DNA from: Antitrichia curtipendula
Taxonomy: Eukaryota; Streptophyta; Bryopsida; Hypnales; Leucodontaceae
Assembly (NCBI GenBank): GCA_951230915.1
Contig: OX579637.1
Location: 18,166,001 to 18,230,000 of the forward strand
DNA length: 64,000 nucleotides
Reading direction: 5' to 3'
A model generated the notes under the pieces. The model was not told where the DNA came from. It was given only the letters and a program-made list of their open reading frames with translations, and ran no database searches. Of this stretch, positions 12,340-24,900 are shown piece by piece. The position numbers and the translations under genes are program-made. Numbering within the stretch: position 1 is the first letter of the stretch; every line of letters starts with the position of its first letter.

Positions 12340-14468
12340 CTTATAGTTCAATTTTTAATATCCTAATGGGTGCGTAACGTCAATCCATTGAACTTTCCAA
12401 GCAATGGATCTTTTCTAAGTTCAAAAAATTCAAAAAAATCACTAAAAACTACCCTATTACAAAGTTAACTCTAATTACCACGAAGTATTCAAGCCGTTGT
12501 GGTTTTCAATAAAGGTAATTTTAGTCTAAATTTAACCCACTTAAATTTTAATTTAGATCACGCCATTTTCAAAAACATAAAACTTACAAGAATTGGAGAT
12601 TTCAACAAGAAGTTATAGCCGGATGAAGTTTGAGCCCTCAAAAGGCTATCAAAACTTCATGCACTCTTTTTGACCCTTTCCCTATTTCAAAGGTTTGTGA
12701 AATTTGGACCCTGGCCTTATGCTTCTAACTTCTATACTTGGTCCAAGTTTAGACTTTATTAGACGATTTTCAAGTGACTTCATCCATCCCTTGTCTTGAG
12801 CTTCATCCTCTTACAGCTACTGGAGTTTTAGGGATTTACTCAAGGTTGAAGTGTTTATGGATTCCTCTAAACTTCTTTTGTCTAATGATACCTATAATTC
12901 TTTACTTGGTTGTCTTCAAAAGGTTCTAACCTACTTCATACTTGGTTTCTAAGGTTCGAGACTTCTTCTGCCAACTTACAATTTTAGACTTTTGAATTTG
13001 ATTCCTTGTAGATCCTAGTTTTATCTATTCAAATTGCTAAGGAACTCTAAGTTTGGACTTCTCTAGTGAAAGTTATGAGTGGATGAAGTTTAACTACTAA
13101 TCAATACTTTAAACTTCATCCACAATTTTCAACCAATCTATAATTTAAACTTAACTTCCAATTTCACTTTTGACCTCTGGTTTTTGAACTCTATCTAAAT
13201 TTCTATTCTTGTTCCTATTGGATGAAGTTGATTAATTTTCATCCACTACAATCCTCCTTGATTTAACTCTAATTTTTAATTGTAATATGTTTTTGAAAAC
13301 CTCTAAACAAGCTCTACAAGATTCTCTACCTAATGTTTGGAAACCATGAAAATTTAGAAAACACTTTAAAAGTAATTCTTGAAACTAGGCAAAGACTTTT
13401 GCCACTCAATTTTGGATGCTAAATTTAGAATTCCAAAACTAATGTTTTTAAAACTAAACTTGGATAGATGGTAATAACTTCTAATTTGGGGGGATTTTCT
13501 ATGACTTTATAGTTCAAAGCTTTGTTGTGGTTTTGATAAACACTCTAATTTCTATAAAATCTCAAAATAACTAAGCCAAAGCTTCAACGTGTTTCACAAA
13601 ATCGTAAGTGCATTAAACAACTTAAACAAAGTCAAATTGTTGAAATCCACATATACGTTAGAGCAAAGAAGTTAGTACAAACACTTGTTAGTTCACTAAC
13701 ATCCACAAACAAGTTAGTTCGCACACCAAACTCTAGGAGATTCTACAATTAAGAAGGAATTTCTTACTTAGAGTTCTAGTGTCAACAACCTCAACAAGAG
13801 AACTCCCAAGGCAGCGGTGCCAAGGTATAGAGGGGGTTTAAACTCTAGGATTAGTACAAATATAACCAATTCTTAAGAAACTTCAACAAACACTTCAAAA
13901 ACGTGCACAATACATCAACAAGTTAGCCAGTAACTTCAACACAAACCTCTACAACAAGTGAGTAAGTTTTGAAGGGACCCAAAGTCCTTCAAAGCTTGCA
14001 AAAGAGCAACAATAGAGCTAAAAATGCTCCAAAAATAAGTACATTGAACAGCTTGGCACAAGTTGGCCTAAACATCCAATTAAATGGACCAACATTTTAC
14101 AAAGCCAAAAGATGGCTACAAGGGGTTAACTGAGAGGAAAATGAGTGCCATAATATATTTTTTCAAGGGCACTCACTCCCCTTTTTTTCCTGTTACATGA
14201 TAATCTAATCAACTAAGATTTTCATCCTAATCTACAAGTTTTAACTTTCTACACTGGATCTAACTCTAACTTTTGACTCCAAATCACAAACGAATTGCGC
14301 CATTGGCTTTAAAAGGCCATTTTTGGTCTGGCAAACCTCCTCGCCTCTTTTTCTTATGCTAAAAAACCACTAGAAGCTAGCATCAACTTAAACGCTAAAA
14401 ATGTTAACAAATCCAACTTTTGGAGGTTGACTTTTTTGTAGAAAGTCACTAGCCTAAGGTTTTAAGTA
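12340..14468 (+). repeat. Dispersed non-coding repeat family, copy A 5' part
   Basis: Collinear with 21,930-24,565. Shared landmarks are AAGCAATGGATCTTTTCTAA, GGATGAAGTTTGAGCCCTC, ACACTTGTTAGTTCA, AAATGCTCCAAAAATA, ATGGACCAAC followed by TTACAAAGCCAAAA, and CAAGGGCACTCACTCCCC. No open frame of note. The length, lack of coding sequence and mRNA-like phrases would fit LTR or leader sequence of a retrotransposon, but no primer-binding site or polypurine tract was identified. It ends abruptly at TTTTAAGTA, where the uninterrupted copy simply continues. Confidence 0.7.
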
Positions 14469-14471
14469 TAT

Positions 14472-14584
14472 GGCAATGCCTGAGGAGGAGGGTATTTTGC
14501 AAAAAAAAAGGGCGGACAACGAGGGCAAAGCCCGATGAGGATGCCCTTTTTTTTGCAAAATACTCGACGATGAGGGGCATTGCC
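14472..14584. repeat. Strong imperfect hairpin at the left edge of the insertion
   Basis: GGCAATGCC at 14,472-14,480 pairs with GGCATTGCC at 14,576-14,584. An inner stem pairs GTATTTTGC plus an A-run and GGGC (14,492-14,513) with GCCC plus a T-run and GCAAAATAC (14,543-14,563). A short GGGC/GCCC stem can close the tip. The positions between the outer and inner stems do not pair. Confidence 0.75.
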
Positions 14585-17500
14585 TGGTGTAAATGACCGC
14601 TGAGAAAATTATCTCTTAAAGAAATCTTTATCAACGGGTCCTCGTGATGTTGCTAGATGTCGATCAAGGAACTCCCTCCATCAACCAGAGCTGATCAACC
14701 ACTCAGCTGCTTGATTTAAGGGCCTTGGTGAGGGCCTATTTATATAGGTATAAGCTCAAATTGAAATCAATATGGGACATGTGCTTAGAGCTGAGTGACT
14801 GGAAAATAATCTGAAGGATTCAAGATTTTGCATGAACTGCGGATGAAAATTGTAAAACATACCAATTAAAATGATGATAAAATTGGATGATAATACATGA
14901 CAATCCAATGGGATGAAGGTTGTGACGTGGCTACAATTTTGAGATGGATGAAAACTTTTGAATGAAAAGATAATTGAGAAACAGATACTTGGCTTGATTT
15001 GACATCTTGGTAAATTCTTATTCGTTGGATGAATGCTTGTCAATGAAGTTAATGACATCAATGAAGGTAATGAATATGATGCATTAAGATGAAAGCATCA
15101 ATCCATCCACCTACTCAATGGTTGCGATCGATTGATAATCAACTATTAAAATTTGTTTAGGGTTATATAAGATCTACTTCCTTGCACTTTGAATTCCTTT
15201 TTCTTGTGCAGGCGCAGGTTTGACATGCTCTTGAGGCGCTTTCAGACTATTTTGGTCCTTGATGAAATGGAATTTCTCGCGCTCAGCTTGCTCGCACAGT
15301 GCTCAAAGATCTTTTGCTTTGTTTTTTAAGCTCCAGTTTTTCTAACGAGTTCCAGTTCTTCTCCCGTTTCAAGCTCCAATTCATTTGATGAATTCTAGTT
15401 CTTCTCCAATACTCCTTTATCACGACCTCCAGATTTTACGGACTCAAGCATGTCTTAGGTGATGAGATTTTAATGTCTTCACTAGCAATGAGAGACAAAG
15501 AATTACAGTTCTTTTGATGAGTTTGTGTATCAATGTGAGTTTGTGAGTTACTAGCTGTTTGTTTGCATTGTGTGTGTTTTCTGTATACTTAGAAATTAAA
15601 TGATTAGCATTTCTAGATTAGCATTGCATGGATGGCATACAAACTCACAATAGTTTAGGTAGAGGTCTACGACCAATAATGTTGATTTTGCTAATCCATA
15701 GAAACACAGGTGGTCTAGAGAAATTGATTCAGGGAAACATGAAAATAATCCCTACCTTTCAATGTATTGTCGTGTTGAATTGAATACAATCCAGTCCTCG
15801 AGTATTATTCCTTCGTCTTCTACTATTGTTCCTTCCAGGAGTCCTCTATTGCCTGCAAATTTGTCCGCAACTTCTCTTGAGTCACCTCGTTTTGATCCAT
15901 CTATTCCTATGTGAGTTTCTTCTGATCCTGTCAATTTTGCATGTGAAGAAGTCAATGATGACTTCATGGAACTTCCTAATCACTGTAGTTAGACTATCCA
16001 ATCAGATCTAGTTCCTGTACAAGTTTTAGGTGCTCATTTGTTTGTTCCAGTTCTTCCGATGTCTGTCAATTCAAATGTTTCTATTGCTAACATTGCGTCA
16101 CATTCAAGCATTAGTCGGGTCCCTGAGTCTGTCGACTTATTACTTGTTTTTGTTCCAACTTGTGAAGATCTAGTGATTGAGAGTGATGATGAGTATGATA
16201 GTGAGAGAGAGGAAGAAAGTGTAGGTGCTCTACAGGATCCATTCTTGATCAGTAAAGGCTTTAGAAAGTTCTTGCCTCACAATGCCAAAGAGCCGGCACT
16301 AGTTCAAGCTGGTGGTAGACAAAGGAGCAAAAAGATAGAAAATTGGGCAAGTAACACATTCAACGAGTGGTGCTCTTTTCATGGGATTTCAGTTACAAAA
16401 AGTCTAGCAGATTTATTGGAGCTACGAAACGTAAAACCTCTTGCTGCGATGTTGAAGGACTTTTTCCTTTAGTGTGTGAAGAGAGACTGTACTATGTACC
16501 CGCCAAGCTCGTAAGTTCTTTCTCTTTTATATACTTGTTAGCTTTTTGTTTTGTTATGATTCTGTATATGTACTTTCATGAGATTTAGTTGCATTACATG
16601 CAACATTCTTAGAATTAACTTTTACATAAGTATTATGACTTATATTGATCATTGATTTGTGTTTTTTCTAGTATTCTACATTTCTATGTAGGCTACAGGA
16701 ACTGCTTTGTGTTGTCGGGAGGTGCATCCGAGCCAGGCAGAAACAACATCATTGAGTTGAGTTGTGCACTGCCAATACCTTTCAATATTAATACCGCTCC
16801 TAGATATATAATTGTTGTCGATGCCGCTTCTTTTGCTGCTAGGAGGAGCTTGCGAGCAAGCCTTGGCAAGACTGTAAAAAAGAGTGACAACTTGACGATT
16901 GAGGAAAAGGAACAAATGCTTGCTAGTGATGCTGCAAAATTGGACTCTCCAATTGGTGTCAACAATCGATTTGTTTACAACTGCACCAAGAATTTTTTTA
17001 TAACAGCTGGCAAAGAGATGTAGGATACTGATGAATCGATGTTCATATTGCTCACTAATGCTGATGAAAAAATCTTTCTCAAGTATGTTTTTCCTCATCT
17101 TTTGTAATGTTTGTTGAGTTTCTTGCATTGCTTTATTATTGAGTTTGTTTGCTTGGTTTCTAATATTTGTTTTATTTTTATCTTGATTTCTTGGCACTAA
17201 TTTTATATATGTTGGTTGAATTATGTGTCCAGGTTCTCAACGACTTTGTATATTTTGTCTCCAACCTTTTATTTCTAAGTCTAGATATCAAACATTAAAG
17301 AATCTACAACATTTTGTAGATAAATTGATATCTAACAACTTCCTAGTATAAATAGAGCCAAATGTTGATTTACTTACTATAATTTTAGTAGTGTATATGG
17401 AAAGTCTAACTACTAAACCGTTACGTAATTTCTTATCAGAATTTTTCCTAGAGAATCAAAGAATTGGGGTATCGACATTAGTCACTGTAGTGTTGACTAC

Positions 17501-19134
17501 CAATGTAAGCCAATTGATTGTTAAGATGAGAATGTCATTCTAATTTACTGCATAATGATGCAACACCGGCCACTATTCACAGACTCTGATCTAGAAGCTT
17601 TTGGTGGTATGCCAGCACCGCTTTTCCTTAGACCAAAACTTAAGGTCAAAAAATTTGATAACATTTGGTATTTAAAGACCGCTGTAGGAAGAAACACTTT
17701 AGAAAGTGTAACAAAGTTGATGGCTCAGTCAGCAAATATTGATAAAAACGTTTCTAACAAGACCGGGAGACACATTGGAACGACACAAATGGAGCAAGCA
17801 CTTGTTCCAGTGAATGTAGCATGCGAAAGGACAGGTCATCGTGACCCAAAAAGCTCTTACAAGTACGTAAAGAAGGATAAAACTGTTGAAGACCATGCTA
17901 TGCAATGGATAATTTCTGGAGAGAAAAGCACCAATAGACAACCTATTATATATGCTGAAGCTTTGGAGTAAGAAAAAGGTAAGAAACTAAAGGTATAATT
18001 TCATTACTTATATCATTTCAATTTTATTATCAGTTGCTTTAGTTTGAAATTAAAGCAACTGTAAGCTTTATGATTGATGTCATTTGTTATTAGGCGTGTC
18101 TTATCTTGGTAAATTGTTTACAGGTAATCTAGTTGACTTTATTGTATATATTGTATTTCAATGGTTTCTTAAACACATACTAACATTCATTTTCATGATT
18201 ATTGGCAGCTTGTTGCTGTGCAACTCCAACAAATGAGGTTCAAGGTAAAGAGTCTGGAATTCAAATGAACAAGAATTTGATGATGCAGGTTCAAAGTAAA
18301 GAGCTTGGGAATCAGATGAACAGGACTCAGCTCAACGAGTTTGATAGTAGGAGATTTTCAAATCTTGAAGTCCAAAAATTTATGAAGTTTTATCTTCAGA
18401 TGGAGAGTGAGAAATAAAGATTGGATGGTAGTCGTGGCAACAGTGCAGCTCTGCTCTACTACAACTTATCAAATGTAAATATATTCAACATTTCAAACTC
18501 CAATCATGTGGAGAATCTACTTGGTGATTCAAGGTGTGGTCCAGCAATGAGCAATACTAGCCTTCCAGCACAGGGATTAAAGGCTTTCAAGTGCTAGTAG
18601 AGATTTAGATACTTAGATGTAGGTTTAAATTTCTTTTGAGTTGTTACAATTTCTTTTGGAGATGTAGATACTTAGATGTAGCCTTCCAGCATAGGGATTA
18701 AAGGTTTTTTTGAAATGCTAGTACAAATTTAGATGTAGGTGTAAATTTCTTTCGAACTGTTACTTGTTACAATAGGTGCAGAACTTTGAAAATAGTGCCT
18801 TTTCTCAATGTTGTAAAAAGACTTCAAACTTTGTGAGTATAAATGCATTTTGATTGAATTTACTTGTTACCAAGTATTTCTAAAAGCTAATAGAGTTGAT
18901 AAAGAATTTAATCTTTTGGATAATAAATAATTCAATCTCTTGGATGATAAAGAAATCTTATACTTAGAAGAAATGATAAAGATACAAAACTAACAACAAA
19001 TCATTTTTGGATGAAAAAAGCGTAATGCTTGATTACACGGGCAAAAATGCGTAATCGGGCAAAGAACCCCTGGTTGCAGCACAGAAGCCACCCAAAATAT
19101 GAACGGGAAATTTTCCAGCAGTGGTTTACGAAGG
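14473..19134 (+). mobile_element. Inferred ~4.7-kb insertion carrying a Crypton-like gene
   Basis: The repeat family stops at 14,468 and resumes in the same orientation and register at about 19,139. The uninterrupted copy (24,546-24,590) runs straight across that point. TATG occurs on both sides (14,469-14,472 and 19,135-19,138) and could be a 4-bp target duplication, but so short a match may be chance. I see no terminal inverted repeats. A YR-type gene occupies the middle, so transposition by tyrosine recombinase is plausible. Two successive insertions cannot be excluded. Confidence 0.5.
15770..18596 (+). pseudogene. Crypton/ZMYM2-like tyrosine recombinase, multi-exon, disrupted
   Basis: The predicted product aligns in order with the DUF3504/ZMYM2-QRICH1-like family derived from Crypton recombinases. 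An acidic linker (ESDDEYDSEREEES, about 16,178) leads to a core-binding helix, ENWASNTFNEWCSFHGI (16,339). A plausible intron with GTAAGT at 16,510 and TTTTTTCTAG ending at 16,670 follows YYVPAKL. The next part contains RRSLRASLGKTVKKSDNL and VNNRFVYNCTKNFFITAGKE (16,840-17,025). The catalytic part at 17,555-17,971 reads FLRPKLKV, VGRNTLESVTKLM, GRHIGTTQM, RTGHRD and SYKYVK, supplying the Arg, the His-x-Arg of GHR and the Tyr nucleophile. A tail near 18,480 has VNIFNISNSNHV, like the C-terminal segment of these proteins. Stops in the N-terminal part, a frame change near 16,470 and another near 16,730, plus a stop at 17,021, suggest a pseudogene, although extra introns could explain some of these. 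TATTTATATAGG at 14,740 could be its TATA box. Confidence 0.65.
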
Positions 19135-19138
19135 TATG

Positions 19139-19960
19139 AGGAAGTAAGAAAAGACCTAATTTGAGCCCCATTCTGACTTCATACGCTCCTGGTATGTCAA
19201 TTAGCTCATCGTAATCTTTAAAATTGTTGGTCTTGGGAATCTTTTGAATTTCGAATCTTTTGGCTATCAAAATGTCTTAAAACTCATTGAATTGTATAAT
19301 TACCATAAAAAAAGCTAGTCTAATTTTTAGTGAGATTTTACCACATCCCAAGTAATTTCCATGGATTTTCCATTATAAAATTTGGAGGTTGACTATCCGA
19401 AAGAATATCTTGACTTCCAGAAAATTCCAGAACTTTTTGTTGAACCTCTCATAAAATTCTAGAAAATATATGCAAGCCCATATTCTTACTTTGCACATTT
19501 GAAGAAAGAAAATCAAATCTTGTTATTTCCTTTAATTTCTGGTAAACAGGGATTCCTTCATACAAAGAGAAATTTTGGCAAATCAACTTTGCCACTGGAC
19601 TTGTAGCGTGATTTACGCCTAGAACCACCGTACTTATGTTGTAGATGCCTTCTTATAATCCATCTTGAATATTCTTCATTTGTAGGTTAACAATTGGGGG
19701 TTCTAATATTTCGTCAATACAATGGGGAAATTGAAACCTCTCTTTGGGATTGACTTAGGATTTTTACATATGTTTCTGCAGATCAAATTAGCCATGTTCT
19801 TTCACAAGCAAGGCATGTTTAGCCAATCTAGAACAATTTTACAAAATGACTGCAATATGTATTTACATGCGGAATTCAAATTATGTTTTGAAAAAACAGC
19901 TAATTATGATCAAATACTATAATGGCATGTGACATTCCTATTTTGGATTTATACTCTTTT
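19139..19960 (+). repeat. Dispersed non-coding repeat family, copy A 3' part
   Basis: Matches 24,570-25,440. Shared phrases include AGTGAGATTTTACCACATCCC, TTGGAGGTTGACTATCCGAA, CTTTTTGTTGAACCTCTC, ACTTTGCACATTTGA and TATTTCGTCAATACAATGGG, each with scattered differences. Together with 12,340-14,468 it completes one family member. Confidence 0.7.
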
Positions 19961-20409
19961 TAGAGCTTTTTGTATAATAAATCAAACTCAAAATACTAAC
20001 AAACAAACAAAAAAAGAATGAGTTCCAAGTGATGAATTGGACACTCACAGAAAGTACAATGTCAAAGTGGTTGACTAGTATATTTCAAGGATTTGCCGCC
20101 ACCAAGTAAACTTGAGACATTTTGTTGTGAAATAGCCTGCTTCTGTCCTCCAACAAGTGAACATCATCACTTCCATGGTGAAGTCTAAGAAAATCGTCCT
20201 GCTAAGTACAATTTATTTGATCATTTCTTTTGGCTGTCCCATGGTGGAGTGTGAAGAGAGGCAGGCATGTATACCTTTCTCAATGTTCTTTACTTGTCGG
20301 GGATGCATTGGTCAAATGCCTCAGGTTGAAAAATGGCGGAGTTCATGTATCAACAAATACATTAGTAAATCTAAAAGAAGATCACTACCACCCACTTCAT
20401 TGCAATCAC

Positions 20410-20887
20410 ATGCAATGAAGTGACTTTTGTAGACAACGATAGTTGATTTTGCATTTATGCCTATGTTGTGGAAGATTACATAAGGATCCCACATTTGATT
20501 TTGTTGCAACATTTAGTGAATGGATCTAATGCAGATGAGCTAATCCTACTAATCATGAAAGCCTTGGAGATTAAAAGTGATCTAACTTTCGACCAGATTT
20601 CTAGGAGATTGTTGTGCTTTGGTGTAGATGACGTGGGTACTTTTCAAGGTGCCCGAAGTGGAGTCACCATGCAAATTCAAACAAAAATTACTCCATTTTG
20701 CGTAGGGATCCATTGCATGGCCCATAGGTGTAACCTTGCAGCAAAAGCCTTGTCTTCATTACCTATCTTCACTGTTGTTGAGCAACTCATTCAGAAGACC
20801 CATGCTTACTTCAGCAAGAGTCTAAAACATTTATGTGAATATCAAAAATTGGCAAAGGCTATGGAAACCAAGAGCTTGAAGCCGTTG
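20410..20887 (+). pseudogene. hAT transposase fragment, ZNF862-like clade
   Basis: The frame reads VVEDYIRIPHLILLQHLVNG, then a segment with NADELILLIMKAL, CFGVDDVGTFQGARSGVT, and GIHCMAHRCNLAAKALSSLP. This is the central RNase H-like region of hAT-type transposases of the ZNF862/TTF clade, where the CFG.D....FQG..SGV and CMAHR.NLA signatures are characteristic; the Asp of FGVDD is the expected catalytic-region acidic residue. The open frame ends at LKPLLGC exactly where a perfect palindrome begins, and the family's usual continuation (a TRW segment and the C-terminal dimerisation domain) is absent downstream. Upstream, about 20,157-20,410 is in the right place for the preceding part, but I cannot align it with confidence. 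Confidence 0.7.
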
Positions 20888-20925
20888 TTAGGATGCTAGT
20901 TTTGATGTCAAAACTAGCATCCTAA
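20888..20925. repeat. Perfect 38-nt palindrome (18-bp arms, 2-nt centre)
   Basis: TTAGGATGCTAGTTTTGA is followed by TG and then its exact reverse complement. It coincides with the point where the hAT reading frame loses homology, so it probably marks a rearrangement or the end of an inserted inverted-repeat element. Confidence 0.95.
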
Positions 20926-21589
20926 TGTTATGTTTAATGTCCAAAAAATTTGACATCTAGTTTTTAGACGTAAAAAAAACCACGGGTTTCTTCTAGTGAA
21001 ACTATGTGAAGAATGGAGACAAACATGCCTTCTAGAGAATCTCAATTGGCCTACAAACTCTTTCAATCTCAATCCTAAAAAAAGACTTTGGAAGATTTAA
21101 AAAGATTATGTGCAACATGGCCCAATATGCCCCAAAACATAGATGACTTGAAGGTAATTATTAAAAGAAAGTGGAGGTCAAATAGTAGTATAAAGCTTTT
21201 ACAATTATGTCATTTAATGCCTTCTAGGTTATAAGATTTTTTTGGCTAGAAGTTTGTGGCATACATTTATAATTCTACTTATGCTAATTTTTTTGGTCTT
21301 ATAAATTGATATTGATAGTAGTATTGAAATTTTTTGTGAAATTAAAAAAACTATTTATGTGAAATGAACCTACTTGTAGTCATTAAAGTATGACATACTT
21401 GCTTTAATAATTAGTTCCAAGGTACCTACACTACATGGTGACATTGTGCAAGATTTTAGATTATAACATTTTTTTAAATGTCATAATTAGTTGTGATGAC
21501 ATTAATACTATACAAGTTGAAACGTATACTACAGAATTTTGAAAAAATCCACAATGCATGCCACCGTTGTCACATTGGATGATTTAGGG

Positions 21590-21800
21590 CTACCGGATGG
21601 GATGGACGGACGCAAAAGCAAGGATGCAAAAGTGCGGTGTAGACGCAGATGGGCGCAAACTTAATAGGTACAGATGCGGCTGTTGGTGTTCGGGTGTGGA
21701 TTCTATGTCTGGGCGCAAACACAATCGAGTGCGGACATTTTGAGTAAAGAAGTGCAAACGTTGGTTTGCGGGCGCAAACGCTATATTTAGGTGCAAACAC
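21590..21800. repeat. Phrase-repeat island (GGGCGCAAACG type)
   Basis: Irregularly spaced phrases GGACGGACGCAAAAG, GGGCGCAAAC (several times) and GTGCGGACATTTT recur roughly every 20-35 bp. They are related to the GGGCGCGGACG islands elsewhere in the window. No gene is seen inside. Confidence 0.6.
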
Positions 21801-21929
21801 AGTTTGCCGTAAATATAGACTGCCTATGCCCAGTATGACCATTTTTTTACCCACTCTTGGTAAATCAGAGTGCACAACCAGGTTCTAGTAATTATGGCTA
21901 ATTCCTACAAGTGCCTAACATTGGTCCAT

Positions 21930-24900
21930 TGTGCCTTCCAAGTAATGGATCTTTCACTAATGTTATACTAACTCTTTATTACTTTGAATTTAACCAACAG
22001 AACTTAGCCAAGTTGGAACTGCTTTTATCTTTTACTCCAATACTTCTAAGCTACGGAGTTTTTTAGTAATGGGTGAGATAGTCTAAAATTAGACACCTAA
22101 GTTGGAAGAACAACAAATTCCATTTCTAAAAATGTAAAGTTCACCTTCTTCCGACCTTCCTATCAAAAGATATAGGCAAATGAAGTTTAACCTTTTGGAG
22201 GCCTTGAAAACTTCATCCAAGGTTTTGTACCTCTTTCCTATTCCATTTTACTTTGAAGTTCAAACCCTGTCCTTATGTTACTAACCTTTAGCTAACTTCC
22301 ATGTTTCAACCCTAATGGATGATTTTTACTTTACTTCATCCAATTCTCATTCCAAACTTTATTCAGCCATATCTTGCTCAATTTAGCTCCGATTCTTAAG
22401 TGTGATATGGTTTCGGAAACCTCTAACTTCGATACATAGCTTTGCCTACCTGATTCTTGTAAGAAACCTACTCTAAGTACTCTAACTTAACTTTGGACTT
22501 TGGACCTTCTTTAAAATGTCTAATTTTGATAACTGAAAAGTACAGGTTGTGGTTAGTAACTCACCTCGAAATTTGCATCATTATGGAGGTAATTGTATAA
22601 CCCTTTGAACTCTTTGTCATTCACCATGTTTTGAGATTGTTAGTTATTTTTACCCACGGCTTAAAGTAAGTCTGAAATTACAAGTGTACTCTCCAACTAC
22701 CTACTTCTTTCCCTTCCAACTCATTTTTCTTTTATCACTATTCTAATTCAATTATGTAACTATTCCTAGAGTTGACTTGTTTTAGAATAAAATAATTGAT
22801 ATCAAACTCCAAAATAATAATTGACCTTTGAATTCTTATCTCCTATCTTGGTCAATTATTATCTAATCCTAATTCTAATGGTTCAAACTCCTTCCCTAAG
22901 ATTTTCTCCTAAATCTTATTAACTTCCAATTGTCTCTTCAACTTCTAATTGTCATTCCATTTTCTTCATTTACAATATGAGTTGTAAAAGTTCTACTATT
23001 GAATTGAGAGTGCAGTCTAAATTTCTTCCTTGCTTGAAATTCCTACTTTCTTCTAGATTGTGATTTTTTGGCAATAAAAAGATTTTTAATTGAGAATTAT
23101 TCTATTTTATTCGTTCTTCCCTTTCTTTTTCCTATCCTACCAGGACTCATCTCACCTCTATTTGGGAAGAGAGCAAAGTCCCCTTGCTGAAATTTGGTTG
23201 ATCACTACAGTCGAGAGTATTAGAGGAGGTGAGAGAGCACAGAGTGGATGCTTTCAGTTCAAGATTCATTTGCCCTCGTCTCCAACATGGTCGTACAGAT
23301 GCCAAGTTGTTTGTTTCTGGATTTTTGAACGCTAAGAATGAGTTCACGGATGTCTAATTTTTAAACTTCTATGGTATGGGGCATGAAATGCTAGGAGCTA
23401 GTTTTTGTAATCTATAGTCACTACTTTTTCATGCTGCTCGCTAAATCTTTTGGAGGCTAAACACATTCCAAACTAATCTTTTGAAAACTAAATTTGATAG
23501 TTTATGGAAATTTTCTAAACTCTAAAAATCAAAGCTTCACCGTGGTTTTTATAAAACTCTAAATTCTATCAAATCACTAAACACTTAGGGACAAAGCTTC
23601 ACCGTATTTTTAGAAAACACCAAATTCTAAGACAATTTCTAGCACACTTAGTTAAAGCTTCGCCGGTTTTGACACCACCACGAGTGTACAAGACAATTTC
23701 AATGAAGTTAAACTTCACAACAAAACAAATTAGAACAAGGAGGTTAATACAACCACTTGTTAGTTCAAGAACTTTTACAACAAGTTAGTATATCCACAAC
23801 AAGCTCTAGGGGATTTTTCAATTAAGGAATTTCCCACTTAGAAGGTTAGATACTTCAAAAACACAAACTAGAATCCCTCCAAAGCGGCATTGTTGGTTAT
23901 AAGGGAAGAATCCTCTAGGATTAATGCAAAATACTCAAGTCCTAAACAAGGACTTGAAGGAACAACGAATATACCAAACAAGAATTAATACAACCAAAAT
24001 ACAACCAGATCTTTGCCAAAAACTTCAAAAACAAGTATAAAGACAACAAATAAGACTTGATGGGACCCCGATGTCCTTCAAGGCTCACAAAATAGCAACA
24101 AAAGGAGCCTGAAATGCTCCAAAAATACCACGTTTAGAACTTTGGCTCAAAAATGGCCAAAAGTCCACGTTTAATGGACCAACGTGTTTACAAAGCCAAA
24201 AAAATGGCTAAAAGGGGTGTTTGTGAGAGAGAAAGGAGTCCCTTTTATACATTTCCAAGGGCACTCATCCCCCTCTCTTTTCCTAGTGGTAAGCTTATCA
24301 TTTAGGAATTTCATCCTAATCTTCCAATTTTGACTTTTTACATTGGACCCAAATTCTAACTTGTGGAGATTAACTCCAAATCACAAACGGATTGCGCAAT
24401 TGTCTTTAAAAGGCCATTTCTAGTCAAAAAGAATCATTCATCCCTTAACCAAACTCCAAAAAAATTAACAAAACCTAGTGCTAACTGAACGCCCCAAAGG
24501 GGTAAAAATCCAAATCTTGGAGTTTGACTTTTCTGAAAAAAGTAACTAGACTAAGCTTTTAAGTAGAGATGAGGGAGTAAGAAAATACCCCTTTCTGATT
24601 TCAATCCAACCCCGTGTACTCCTGATACACCGGTCAACTCTACAATGATCTTCAAATTTGCCGATTTTGGAGGATCTTGTTGATTTTGGAACTTATAATT
24701 ATTGAAACGCCATGAAACTTGTTAGAGCGCTTTATTAACATCAAAAAAGCTATTCTAACTTTTAGTGAAATTTTACCGCACCCCATGTAATTTTCATGAA
24801 TTTTCCATCGTAAATTTTGGCGGTTGACCATCCGGAAAGATATCTTCTACCTATCAGAAGATCCCAAGACTTTTTGTGGAACCTTCTCTCATGGAATCCC

